From assembly GCA_046347195.1 (NCBI GenBank), contig JAXMGQ010000021.1, forward strand, positions 1 through 64,000: a DNA stretch of 64,000 bases. Reading direction: 5' to 3'. Positions 54,814 to 63,547 of this stretch are shown here, piece after piece (within the stretch, counting starts at the first letter, position 1; each line of letters opens with the position of its first letter). The DNA comes from TMP-86 sp046347195. Lineage in GTDB: Bacteria; Pseudomonadota; Gammaproteobacteria; Steroidobacterales; Steroidobacteraceae. The position numbers were made by a program, and so were the translations under genes. The notes beneath the pieces are model-generated. The model saw only the letters and a list, made by a program, of their open reading frames with translations, made no database searches and was not told where the DNA came from.

Positions 54814-56367
54814 TTGACCGGACATGATGGCATGACAGAGCGGCAGGCGCGGCGTCGCCCGCGTGCATCGGCTGCTGACACGGCTCCCGACCGCAGTGCC
54901 GCGTACCGGCAACTGGTCAACCCCTTTGAGCCGCTCGAGGTGCTGAGCACTGACCGGGTCGAGCACATCCATCACTGTGCGCTGTCCATCCTCGAGGAGC
55001 TGGGGATGAAGGTGTTGCTGCCCCAGGCCCGGCAGGTGTTCGAGGCGGCGGGTGCAACGGTGGACGAGCAGGAACAGCTCGTGCGCATCGACCGTGGCCT
55101 CGTGGCCCAGGCGCTGTCGACCGCGCCGCCGGTGTTCGACCTGCGCGCGACGGTTCCTGCGCGCAACCTGCGCGTGGGAGGGCAGCATGTCGCCTTCCTG
55201 CCGGTGGCAGGTCCGCCCAACGCGACGGACCTGCAGCGTGGACGCCGCATGGGCACGCTGCAGGACTTCGAGGATTTCGTGCGCCTGTCGCAGCACTTCG
55301 ATGTCATCCACGCGCTGGCGCCCAGCGTGGAGCCCCAGGATGTCGGCCCCGAATTCCGCCACCTGCAGGTGACGCTGGCGCAGTTGGGACTGAGCGACAA
55401 GGTGCCGTTCGTCTACAGCCGCGGAACCCCGCAGGTCCAGGACTGCTTCGAGCTCATCCGCATGGCGCACGGCATCAGCCACGAGGCCTTTCGCGCCGCG
55501 GCGTACTGCTACACGAACATCAACACCAACTCGCCACGCCAGCTCGACATCCCCATGGCGCAAGGGATCCTCGACTTCGCCGCGGCGGGTCAGATGCTCA
55601 TCATCACGCCGTTCACGCTGGCCGGCGCCATGGCGCCGGTCACGTTGGCAGGCGCCCTGACGCTCGCGCATGCCGAAGCCCTCGCCGGGATCACGCTGGC
55701 GCAGATCGTGAGGCCGGGGACCCCCGTGGTCTACGGCGCCTTCACCTCCAACGTGGACATGAAGTCCGGGTCCCCCGCGTTCGGCACCCCGGAGTACGCC
55801 AAGGCTTGCCTGGGTGCCGGCCAGCTCGCCCGGCACATCGGCTTGCCGTGGCGTTCATCGAATGCAACCGCCTCCAGCGTCGTGGATGAACAGGCCACCT
55901 ACGAATCGGCGATGAGCCTCTGGGGCGCCGTGATGGGTGGCTGCAACGTGCTGGTGCATTCGGCCGGTTGGCTGGAAGGAGGGCTTTCGGCGTCCTTCGA
56001 GAAATTCATCCTCGACGTCGAACAGCTGCAGATGATGGCCGAGTTCCTCGCGCCGCTCGATGCCTCGGACGCCGAGATCGGCCTGGACTCCATCCGCGAG
56101 GTCCCGCCAGGTGGCCACTTCTTCGCAACGGCACACACGATGCAGCGCTACCGGTGCGCCTTCTATGCGCCCCTGGTGTCCGATTGGAGCAATTTCGGGC
56201 AATGGCAGGCCGCCGGGAGCCGGACGGCAGTGCAGCGCGCCACGGATATCTGGCAGCGGATCCTGCGGGAGCACCGCTTCGCACCGCACGATCCGGACCG
56301 GTTGGAAGCCATGAAGGGATTCGTCGAACGGCGGCAAGCCGAAGGCGGGGCGCTCCCGGTATCATGA
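54814..56367 (+). CDS. MttB/MtgB-family corrinoid methyltransferase-like protein
   Basis: About 517 residues of the trimethylamine methyltransferase superfamily. Typical regions are VEHIHHCALSILEELGMKVL at the start, PLAGAMAPVTLAG-like TLAGAMAPVTLAGALTLAHA and VVYGAFTSNVDMKSGSPAFG, and DVEQLQMMAEFLAPLDASDA near the end. No in-frame TAG exists, so it is a non-pyrrolysine member like glycine-betaine methyltransferase MtgB. TTG 54814 has GGGAGG five bases upstream; TTG 54781 and ATG 54832 are alternatives. No corrinoid protein or reductive activase is in the window, so methyl transfer to cobalamin needs partners elsewhere or a different chemistry. Confidence 0.87.
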   Translation: MTGHDGMTERQARRRPRASAADTAPDRSAAYRQLVNPFEPLEVLSTDRVEHIHHCALSILEELGMKVLLPQARQVFEAAGATVDEQEQLVRIDRGLVAQALSTAPPVFDLRATVPARNLRVGGQHVAFLPVAGPPNATDLQRGRRMGTLQDFEDFVRLSQHFDVIHALAPSVEPQDVGPEFRHLQVTLAQLGLSDKVPFVYSRGTPQVQDCFELIRMAHGISHEAFRAAAYCYTNINTNSPRQLDIPMAQGILDFAAAGQMLIITPFTLAGAMAPVTLAGALTLAHAEALAGITLAQIVRPGTPVVYGAFTSNVDMKSGSPAFGTPEYAKACLGAGQLARHIGLPWRSSNATASSVVDEQATYESAMSLWGAVMGGCNVLVHSAGWLEGGLSASFEKFILDVEQLQMMAEFLAPLDASDAEIGLDSIREVPPGGHFFATAHTMQRYRCAFYAPLVSDWSNFGQWQAAGSRTAVQRATDIWQRILREHRFAPHDPDRLEAMKGFVERRQAEGGALPVS

Positions 56368-56440
56368 GCCAAGGACGGCCAGTCCGCGCGGCGAGGTGCG
56401 CGACCTGGCCGAGATCGGAAAAGTGGGGAGTGATGCTGCA

Positions 56441-58099
56441 ATGAATCCAGAGTCGACGCCCAAGCTGCGCTGTGCCGATGCCATCGTTCAATCGCTGATC
56501 GACTACGGGGTCGACACGGTGTTCGGCCTGCCCGGCGCGCAGACCTATGGTCTTTTCGATGCGCTTCATGCCCGTCGTGATGCCATCAAGCTCTATTGCA
56601 GCCGTCATGAGCAAGGCGCTGCGTACATGGCCTTCGGCTATGCCAAGTCCAGCGGCCGGACCGGCGTGTTCACGGTGGTGCCGGGACCCGGACTCCTGAA
56701 TGCGTCGGCAGCGCTCGTGTCGGCACACAGCGCGCCGGTGCTGTGCCTGGCCGGCCAGGTGCCGAGCACGTTCGCCGGGCTCGGGCATGGCATGCTGCAC
56801 GAGATCTCCAGTCAAATGGACATCCTGCGCTCGATGACGAAGTGGGCCGAGCGCATCGAATACGCCGCCGAGACACAGACCGTCATGGGAGAGGCCTTTT
56901 CGCGCCTGCGGACGGGCCGGCCGCAACCCGTCGCCGTGGAGCTTCCCGCAGACGTCCTCGACATGCCGGCACGCAAGGTGGAGACGCGGTCGATCCCGGA
57001 TGTGTGGCGGGTCGACCCGGACCCGGTGCAGGTGGAGAAGGCGGTAAAGCTCATTCGCACGGCGAGCCGACCCATGATCATGGTGGGCAGCGGGGCGGTC
57101 GAGGCCGGCGCCGAGGTGCTGGAACTGGCCAGGATCCTGCAGGCCCCGGTCGTCTCGTTCCGCGGCGGACGAGGCATCGTCAGCGATGAACTGCCCTTCG
57201 GACTCACCTGTGCGGAAGGCTATGAACTGTGGTCGACCACCGACCTGCTCATCGGCATCGGCACCCGCCTGGAGTTGCCCGCCTTCCGGTGGCAGTCGGG
57301 CCGGCCCCTGCAAAAGCTGGTGCGCATCGACCTCGACCCCCGTCAGATGGTCAGGCTTCGCGCCGATGCGCCGATCATGGCCGATGCCAGGTCCGCGACC
57401 CGCGCATTGATCGACGAACTGTCGCGCGCCGGATCGCCGCGCGCGTCGCGGGTGAAGGAGTTCGAGGAGGTCAAGGCACGCACCCGCGAGAAGATCCAGT
57501 CGGTTCAGCCGCAGATGGCCTACCTGAATGCCATCCGCGACGTTCTGCCGCGCGACGGGTTTCTGGTGGATGAACTGTGCCAGGTGGGCTTTGCCTCCTG
57601 GTACGGATTTCCCGTGTACCTCCCGCGCCGCCTGATCACCACGGGATACCAGGGAAACCTGGGTTATGGCTTCCAGGCGGCGCTGGGCGTCAAGATCGCG
57701 AATCCGACATCCGCGGTCGTCTCCATCACGGGCGATGGCGGATTCATGTTCGGCGTGCAGGAGCTGGCCACCGCGGCGCTGCACCGGATCCCGGTGGTCA
57801 TCGTGCTGTTCAACAACCGCTGCTTCGGCAACGTCCGCCGGGACCAGACGGAAATGTATGGCGGGCACGTGTACGGCGCCGAGCTGGGCAATCCTGACTT
57901 CCTGAAACTGGCCGAGAGCTTTGGCGTGTCGGCATATCGGGCAAACGGCGCGGATGAATTGCGTGCACTCCTGGAGCGGGCGCTGGGAGCATCGGGTCCG
58001 GTGCTGATCGAAGTGCCCTGCGAACGCGGCAGCGAAGCCTCGCCCTGGTCCTTCATCATGCCGAAGGGCTACGGTGGGGCGCGGGCCACGGCGGATTGA
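56441..58099 (+). CDS. Thiamine-diphosphate enzyme, acetolactate synthase-like
   Basis: A 552-residue ThDP enzyme. The N-terminal pyrimidine domain has the catalytic Glu in CSRHEQGAAYMAFGYAKSSG; the central domain is present; the C-terminal cofactor motif is GDGGFMFGVQELATA followed by VLFNNRCFGNV (GDG-x-NN). It resembles the large subunit of acetolactate synthase or benzoylformate-decarboxylase-like enzymes. No regulatory small subunit is adjacent, so a catabolic 2-keto acid decarboxylase or lyase is more likely than branched-chain amino acid synthesis. It follows the MttB-like gene by 73 bases. Confidence 0.92.
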   Translation: MNPESTPKLRCADAIVQSLIDYGVDTVFGLPGAQTYGLFDALHARRDAIKLYCSRHEQGAAYMAFGYAKSSGRTGVFTVVPGPGLLNASAALVSAHSAPVLCLAGQVPSTFAGLGHGMLHEISSQMDILRSMTKWAERIEYAAETQTVMGEAFSRLRTGRPQPVAVELPADVLDMPARKVETRSIPDVWRVDPDPVQVEKAVKLIRTASRPMIMVGSGAVEAGAEVLELARILQAPVVSFRGGRGIVSDELPFGLTCAEGYELWSTTDLLIGIGTRLELPAFRWQSGRPLQKLVRIDLDPRQMVRLRADAPIMADARSATRALIDELSRAGSPRASRVKEFEEVKARTREKIQSVQPQMAYLNAIRDVLPRDGFLVDELCQVGFASWYGFPVYLPRRLITTGYQGNLGYGFQAALGVKIANPTSAVVSITGDGGFMFGVQELATAALHRIPVVIVLFNNRCFGNVRRDQTEMYGGHVYGAELGNPDFLKLAESFGVSAYRANGADELRALLERALGASGPVLIEVPCERGSEASPWSFIMPKGYGGARATAD

Positions 58100-58147
58100 G
58101 GCGCCCGGCGCCTCGTGCGAGAACGGTGTCATGACGGAGGAACTTCG

Positions 58148-58591
58148 ATGAGCAGAATGATCTTCACCTTGTCGGCCTTTGGCCTGTTCGCTTCGGGAAT
58201 GCTCGGGATCTGTGATCCCTCCAGCGCGGGCGAGCCACCGGCGTCGGCCGCGCCGGCGGTGGTTCCGTTGATGAACCGCGATGTCGTCGGCGCGCCGGGC
58301 AAGGAGGCCGTGATGATCACGGTGGCCTACCAGCCAGGCGGCACTTCGCTGCCGCATCGCCACGACGCACAGGTGTTCGTCTACGTCCTGGAGGGCGCCA
58401 TGACCATGCAGGTCGATGGCAGTGCGCCGGTGACCTTGCGCGCCGGGCAGACCTTCTACGAAGGCCCCAAGGATGTGCATCGGGTGTCGATGAATGCAAG
58501 CCAGACGGAAGCTGCCAAGATCCTCGTCTTCATGATCAAGGACAAGGCCCGTCCGGCCACGCGCGGAGTCGACGAGAAAGCGAAGCCGTGA
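58148..58591 (+). CDS. Exported cupin-domain protein
   Basis: A 147-residue single cupin with a signal peptide (RMIFTLSAFGLFASGMLGIC). Cupin motif 1 is PHRHDAQVFVYVLEGAMTMQ (His, His and Glu-like metal ligands partly present), motif 2 ends PKDVHRVSMNAS. GGAGGAA lies 5 bases before the ATG. The cysteine at residue 22 could be a lipoprotein anchor, but the lipobox is weak. Its stop overlaps the GTG of the next gene, so the two envelope proteins are made together. Function unknown. Confidence 0.88.
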   Translation: MSRMIFTLSAFGLFASGMLGICDPSSAGEPPASAAPAVVPLMNRDVVGAPGKEAVMITVAYQPGGTSLPHRHDAQVFVYVLEGAMTMQVDGSAPVTLRAGQTFYEGPKDVHRVSMNASQTEAAKILVFMIKDKARPATRGVDEKAKP

Positions 58592-59640
58592 GCCTCACGG
58601 GTTGGACGTGGCATGGCGTACTTGCGGGCGCCGTGCAAGCGGGCGCCGTGCAAGCGGGCGCCGCGCTGGCGGGCGCCGCGCTGGCGGGCATCCTGCTCGC
58701 GGGCACCGTTCATGCTGCCGACTTGTCCGGACAGGATCGGGCGGAAGCGGTGGGCAAAAGCCTCGTGGGAACGCCGGCACCGCGCATGGTCCTCAAGACC
58801 ATCGACGGCGAGACCATCGACCTGGGAGCGCTCTACGGCAAGAAGGCCGTCTATCTCAAGTTCTGGGCGACCTGGTGCGTCCCGTGCCGCGCGCAGATGC
58901 CGCACTTCCAGCACGCTTACGAGAATGCGGGACCTGACTTGGCCGTCATCGCGGTCAATGCGGGTTTCGATGATTCGGTGGCGGAGGTCCAGAAGTACCG
59001 GCGCATCGTGGGGATCACGATGCCCATCGTCTTCGACGATGGCCGGCTGGGCGCCGCCTTCAAGCTGCGCGTGACCCCGCAGCACATCATCATCGGGCGT
59101 GACGGACGCATCCAGTACGTGGGGCACCTCGCCGATGCGCGACTGGATGCGGCGCTGGCGGCTGCGCGACAGCCAGGCCCTGCAGCCGCCGCGGTCCGGG
59201 ACGCCTCCACGCCGAGGGACATTCCGGCGATCCAGATGGGCGACCTGCTGCCGGCCCGGTCAGTGAAGACCCTGGAGGGCAAGTCGTTTGCCTTTCGAGA
59301 TCCGCGGGCCCGGCAATCGACGGTGCTGGTATTCCTCTCGCCCTGGTGCGAGTCCGACCTCGCCACGTCCCGGCCGGCGATTTCGGCCAATTGCCGCAAG
59401 ACCCGGGAGATGGTCGATGGACTGTCGGCGCAGCAGAAGGCGCGATGGATCGGCATCGGCTCCGGGTTGTGGGCGACCGCCGCCGACCTGGAGAAATACC
59501 GCGACGACCATCAGGTGCAGATCCCGCTCACGCTCGATGCATCGGGTGGCTTGTTCCGCGCCTTTCGCATCACCGATGTCCCCACGGGTGCTGATCGCCG
59601 ACAGTCAGGGAAAGATCGTTCGGCGCCTGGTGCGGGATGA
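58588..59640 (+). CDS. TlpA-like exported thioredoxin-fold protein, 3' frameshift
   Basis: A 350-codon frame with a signal peptide built from 5-residue repeats (AGAVQ AGAVQ AGAAL AGAAL) and a thioredoxin-like domain with the redox motif WATWCVPC followed by RAQMPHFQ. A second region from about residue 220 (AIQMGDLLPARSVKTLEGKS, then FLSPWCESDLATSRP) looks like another thioredoxin fold with a single Cys at its WC motif. Near 59590 a G-run shifts the frame: the expected continuation VLIADSQGKIVRRLVRDEAD lies in another frame and ends at 59677. The GTG overlaps the cupin stop. Confidence 0.87.
   Translation: MSLTGWTWHGVLAGAVQAGAVQAGAALAGAALAGILLAGTVHAADLSGQDRAEAVGKSLVGTPAPRMVLKTIDGETIDLGALYGKKAVYLKFWATWCVPCRAQMPHFQHAYENAGPDLAVIAVNAGFDDSVAEVQKYRRIVGITMPIVFDDGRLGAAFKLRVTPQHIIIGRDGRIQYVGHLADARLDAALAAARQPGPAAAAVRDASTPRDIPAIQMGDLLPARSVKTLEGKSFAFRDPRARQSTVLVFLSPWCESDLATSRPAISANCRKTREMVDGLSAQQKARWIGIGSGLWATAADLEKYRDDHQVQIPLTLDASGGLFRAFRITDVPTGADRRQSGKDRSAPGAG
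58624..58713 (+). repeat. Six 15-bp units encoding the TlpA signal-peptide core
   Basis: Units 1 and 2 are GCGGGCGCCGTGCAA, units 3 and 4 are GCGGGCGCCGCGCTG, and units 5 and 6 are diverged copies. All are in frame and translate as AG-x-x-x pentapeptides, forming the hydrophobic part of the export signal. Confidence 0.9.
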
Positions 59641-59849
59641 GGCGGATGGCTTGCCGGGCGCGCTGGCCGATCGGTGATGGATCGGGCGGTCTGCGCCATT
59701 CTGGCGACGGGCTTGCTGGCCTCGGCCCCATAACGGCCTAAAGACGCTGACCGGCGGGCCGATAGGCGGGTACACGTCTCGGATTTCCAGGAGGGGCTCC
59801 GCGCACGAAAGGCCGCTCGGGGCATGCGTACGCTGTTGTTCACGTTCAG

Positions 59850-61490
59850 ATGCCGTCGGTCGATGATTCCCTCATCAAGTCAGTCCCGGATTTCGTCGCA
59901 TTCGTGCGCCGCGATGGCCAGGTGCTCAAGGAGCTCGGCGGAACCCGCCTGGCGCTGCGCGCCGCGGGATCGCTGTCCGGCCGAAAATTGAGTGATGTCT
60001 GGCCGGAGGAGGTCACCGGTCCCCTGTTGATGCAGATACGGCGTGTCCTGCACGATCGGGGAACGGCGCAGGCGAGCTTCGTCCTCGATGGCGTTTCCTA
60101 TGAAGCCAGCATCGCGGCCCACGGGCGTGACCGTGCGCTGCTCATCATTCGTGACCGATCCTCCGGCGCGCCGGCGGATGCCGGCGATGGCGTGCGCGGC
60201 GGTCAGCGGCATTCGCAGGAAGGACGGGCGCTGTTCGAACGGCTGTCACAGGCGACGGTCGATGCCCGTCTGCGCGAAAGCGACCTGGCCGTCGGGTTGA
60301 TCCATGTTCGCGGACTCGCCGAGCTGGGCCGGGCGCTGGACTTCGATGTCGTCGACCGCGTGACTTCAGGACTCGTCCAGCGAATGGAACAACTGCTCTG
60401 CGAAGGTGGCCGCGGCTTCGCCGGCCGGTTGACCGAGAACACCCTGCTGGTGGTCGTCGAACATCGTGAGGCCCTGGGCAGCTTGCGCGATTTCGTTGCC
60501 CGCCTGATCGACTCGCTCCGCAGTCCGGTCGGCGTGGGTGATGCCACCTTCTCGGTCGAGCCCGCAGCGGGATTCGCCTCGTTGCACAGTGATGGCATCG
60601 ACGCGCGGCATCTGCTGGAGAACGCGCGGGCGGCGCTGCTCGATGCACGGCGGGGCCGGGGCGAAGGGTTCTGCTTCTACTCCGACAGCCTCAAGGTCCG
60701 GTCCCTGACCCGCCTGGACATCAAGCGGGAGTTGCATGATGCCATCGAGGCCGATGCGCTCGCGCTGCATTATGTCGGACGGCACGACCTGCGAAGCGGG
60801 CAGTGTCTCGCCATCCAGGCGTACCTGCACTGGCCGCATCCGATTCGTGGCGAAGTCCAGGCCTCGGAGTTCCTGCCCGTGGCCGAGAATACGGGACTCG
60901 CACTGTCACTCTCGCGCTGGGCGCTCGAGAGACTGTGCAGCGAGGTGAATCGCCTGTATCCGGACCTGGATCCCGGCGTGGCCATTTCCTTCAGCCCCTT
61001 GCGCTCCCACTGGACGAGCGGTGCCTTGGGCCAGGATGTGGAGGCGCTGCTCGCCGCGGCCGGCAGTCGGCCGATCGAGCTGCGGATCGCGGAATCATCG
61101 CTCGCCAGCCTCGCAGACGCCGGAGGCGTGCTTCGACCCCTGGCTGAACGGCGGATCAACCTGGTCGTGGATGAGTTGGGACGGGGCGCGAGTTCCTTTC
61201 CGCGGCTTGCCCGATTGCCGATCCGGGGGCTGCAACTCGACCGGACCCTCGGCCTCTCGGCCCCGGCCGATCCGGTGGCACGCCGTGCGGCCGCGGCCGT
61301 CATCGCCACGGCGTGTGCGCTGGATCTCATCCCGATCGCCGCCGGCATCGACTCGAGCGGACATCGGGAGCTGCTTTCGTCCCTGGGCTGCCTGCAAGGG
61401 TCGGGTGATGCCTTCGGCGCCTTGGGATTCGGCAGGAACGCGCCTGCCTCTCACTCGCGCAACGAGCCTTCCCGCTCAGCCCTCGGCTGA
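59850..61490 (+). CDS. Degenerate PAS-GGDEF-EAL protein, probably non-catalytic
   Basis: A 546-residue protein with a PAS-like N-terminus (about 10-105), a GGDEF-like domain (about 145-275) and an EAL-like domain (about 285-525). The GGDEF site is replaced by RLTENTLLVVV at 193-203. In the EAL domain EALLRW becomes IQAYLHW, the SVNLS strand becomes VAISFSP, DDFGTG becomes VDELGRG, K-x-D becomes QLD and AEGVE becomes AAGID. Only ELRIAES keeps a matching Glu. Loss of metal ligands in both halves predicts no cyclase or phosphodiesterase activity; it may bind c-di-GMP or partner another protein. No good ribosome site is visible at 59850. Confidence 0.85.
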   Translation: MPSVDDSLIKSVPDFVAFVRRDGQVLKELGGTRLALRAAGSLSGRKLSDVWPEEVTGPLLMQIRRVLHDRGTAQASFVLDGVSYEASIAAHGRDRALLIIRDRSSGAPADAGDGVRGGQRHSQEGRALFERLSQATVDARLRESDLAVGLIHVRGLAELGRALDFDVVDRVTSGLVQRMEQLLCEGGRGFAGRLTENTLLVVVEHREALGSLRDFVARLIDSLRSPVGVGDATFSVEPAAGFASLHSDGIDARHLLENARAALLDARRGRGEGFCFYSDSLKVRSLTRLDIKRELHDAIEADALALHYVGRHDLRSGQCLAIQAYLHWPHPIRGEVQASEFLPVAENTGLALSLSRWALERLCSEVNRLYPDLDPGVAISFSPLRSHWTSGALGQDVEALLAAAGSRPIELRIAESSLASLADAGGVLRPLAERRINLVVDELGRGASSFPRLARLPIRGLQLDRTLGLSAPADPVARRAAAAVIATACALDLIPIAAGIDSSGHRELLSSLGCLQGSGDAFGALGFGRNAPASHSRNEPSRSALG

Positions 61491-61651
61491 GCCGATTCAA
61501 CACCTCGATTATGTGCGGCCGTCCACAGTTTCCGGCCGGACGCCGGTGATCGTTCCCGAGGCCCTCCACCCCTCATCTCCGGTCAAATGCGCACATTCGG
61601 TACGCAGTGCCGGGCGAAGGACGCCAAACGTTTTGATCGAGGAGTTGACCC

Positions 61652-63502
61652 ATGATGAGCCGGAATGTTGCATGTTTGCTGAAGACCGCGGTGTTGCTCG
61701 CAGCGGCCACCCCTGCGCTGGCGACTGGCCACGCAGATCGATCCGTGGCGGCTCGTGGCCGCTACATCGTGCAGGCGCGCACTGCGCAGGTGGCCACGCA
61801 GGAAGTCAGGAGCGTCGGCGGTCTGCCGCGCCGCGAACTGGGCCTGATCGGCGCCGTGGCCGCGGAGCTGACCCAGGCCCAGGCGCTGCGGCTTGGCGCG
61901 GATTCGACCCTCCACGTCTACGCTGATCGGTCCGTCAGCATGCAGAAGGCCGCCGCCAAGACCGCCGCCACGACCACGAACGCGGTCACGTCCGGCACCG
62001 ACACCGGCACTGGCCCTGGTCCTGGCACCCTTACCACGTCAAGCCTGGTGCCCGCGATCCAGGTGTCCAAGGCCTCCGCCGCGACCAATACCCCGCCGTC
62101 GGCCTTCGACTCGGCCAACGCGGCGCCCAGCGCGCCGACCTTGGTCGGCGCCAACCTCCTGCACACGGCGAAGACCACCGGCGCCGGCATCACCATTGCG
62201 ATGCTCGACAGTGGCTTCACCTACTCGACCAAGGGGACCCTGGCCTACGATGGCTGGAGCCGGCGGATTCTCGCCACGGTGGATTTCGCGGCGAGCAACG
62301 GCGGCACCGATGTCACCGACCTGTATGGCCACGGCACGCAGATCACCTCGGTGGCGGGCAGTGCGGCGCAGGATTCCAGCGGTCGCTACTATGGTGTGGC
62401 GCCGGGCGCCAACTTCGTGATCGTCCGTGCCTTCCAGTCCGATGGCTCGGGAAGCTACAGCAACGTGATCAGCGGCCTGGACTGGATCGTCGCCAACAAG
62501 GCCCGCTACAACATCCGCATCGTCAACCTGTCGCTGGGCGCGACCCCGCAGTCCTACTACTGGGACGATCCGCTCAACCAGGCGGTGATGCGGACGTGGA
62601 AGGCGGGCATCGTGGTGGTGGTGTCCGCCGGCAACGCCGGTCCTGTGCCGCAGTCCATCGATGTCCCCGGCAACGTGCCCTATGTGATCACGGTGGGCGC
62701 CATGACCGACAACCACACACCGTACGCGGCGGGTGATGACCGGCTGGCCTCGTTCTCCTCCGCGGGTCCGACCTTCGAAGGCTTCGCGAAGCCCGAGATG
62801 GTGGCCCCGGGCGGGCACGTGGTCGGCACGATGCCCAACACCGCGACGCTCTCGACGCAGATATTCGGTTCCGTTGGCGCCCAGTACACGCTGTTTCCCC
62901 TGTCGGGGACTTCACAGGCGGCGGCGGTGACCAGCGGCGCGGCGGCACTGCTGTTGCAGCGCCAGCCCACGCTGTCGCCCGATGAGGTCAAGTGCAAGCT
63001 CATGGCCGGCGCGGCGCCTGCGGTCACGAGCAGCGGCGCGCTCGCCTACTCCGTGTTCCAGCAGGGCGCGGGCTTGGTGAACGCCGTCAATACGGTGAAC
63101 ACCACGGCCACCGGCTGCGCCAACCAGGGGCTCGACATCGACGCCGACCTTGCGGGCACGGCGCACTTCGGTGGTGCGGCCAACCAGGCCGCCGATGGCA
63201 GCTTCTACATGATGAACATGGAGAACAGCACCCCCTATGCGGCCGATCCGACGGATGGCTACAGCTGGGCGGTCGCCTTCCCCTGGGGCCAGGGCTACTC
63301 CTGGTCGCAGGCCTACACTTGGTCGAAGGCCTACACCTGGTCGAGGGCCTACACCTGGTCGAAGGCGTACACGTGGAGCAGGACGGCGGTCTGGTCGCAG
63401 GCCTACACCTGGTCCCGGAGCATCAACTGGACGGATGGGGCGCCCCCGGGCACGATCTCGAGTCAGTCCCTGAGCGCACCCTTCCCCGCGCAGGAGGAGT
63501 AG
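61652..63502 (+). CDS. Secreted subtilisin-like serine protease with Trp-Ser repeat tail
   Basis: A 616-residue S8 peptidase. Signal peptide: CLLKTAVLLAAATPALA. A short pro-region (about 30-100) and a Thr/Gly/Pro linker precede the catalytic domain with Asp186 (AMLDSGF), His228 (YGHGTQ), oxyanion Asn328 (SAGNAG) and Ser421 (SGTSQAA). After the catalytic domain, residues 537-593 form hexad repeats WSQAYT/WSKAYT/WSRAYT ending INW. GAGGAG lies 9 bases upstream. The protease is probably exported; the repeat tail could bind a surface or partner. Nothing adjacent suggests a substrate. Confidence 0.94.
   Translation: MMSRNVACLLKTAVLLAAATPALATGHADRSVAARGRYIVQARTAQVATQEVRSVGGLPRRELGLIGAVAAELTQAQALRLGADSTLHVYADRSVSMQKAAAKTAATTTNAVTSGTDTGTGPGPGTLTTSSLVPAIQVSKASAATNTPPSAFDSANAAPSAPTLVGANLLHTAKTTGAGITIAMLDSGFTYSTKGTLAYDGWSRRILATVDFAASNGGTDVTDLYGHGTQITSVAGSAAQDSSGRYYGVAPGANFVIVRAFQSDGSGSYSNVISGLDWIVANKARYNIRIVNLSLGATPQSYYWDDPLNQAVMRTWKAGIVVVVSAGNAGPVPQSIDVPGNVPYVITVGAMTDNHTPYAAGDDRLASFSSAGPTFEGFAKPEMVAPGGHVVGTMPNTATLSTQIFGSVGAQYTLFPLSGTSQAAAVTSGAAALLLQRQPTLSPDEVKCKLMAGAAPAVTSSGALAYSVFQQGAGLVNAVNTVNTTATGCANQGLDIDADLAGTAHFGGAANQAADGSFYMMNMENSTPYAADPTDGYSWAVAFPWGQGYSWSQAYTWSKAYTWSRAYTWSKAYTWSRTAVWSQAYTWSRSINWTDGAPPGTISSQSLSAPFPAQEE
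63302..63430 (+). repeat. Seven 18-bp units encoding WSxAYT hexads
   Basis: In-frame tandem units within the protease gene translate as WSQAYT, WSKAYT, WSRAYT, WSKAYT, WSRTAV, WSQAYT, WSRSIN. DNA copies differ slightly (acctggtcgaaggcctac and variants), so the repeat expanded by duplication and has drifted. Confidence 0.9.
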
Positions 63503-63547
63503 CGCCCCGCCGACTCAAGCCGCGGGCCGCGCCGCCGATAGCACGAT

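Noticed and set aside
54814..56367. Pyrrolysine-type trimethylamine methyltransferase
   Set aside because: There is no in-frame TAG in the gene and no pyl genes nearby, so the non-pyrrolysine branch is used.
56006..58480. 824-codon minus-strand open frame
   Set aside because: Antisense to the MttB-like and ThDP genes, both of which have clear motifs; a GC-skew shadow.
63302..63430. CRISPR-like periodic repeats
   Set aside because: Repeats are 18 bp, contiguous and in frame within a protease; there are no spacers.
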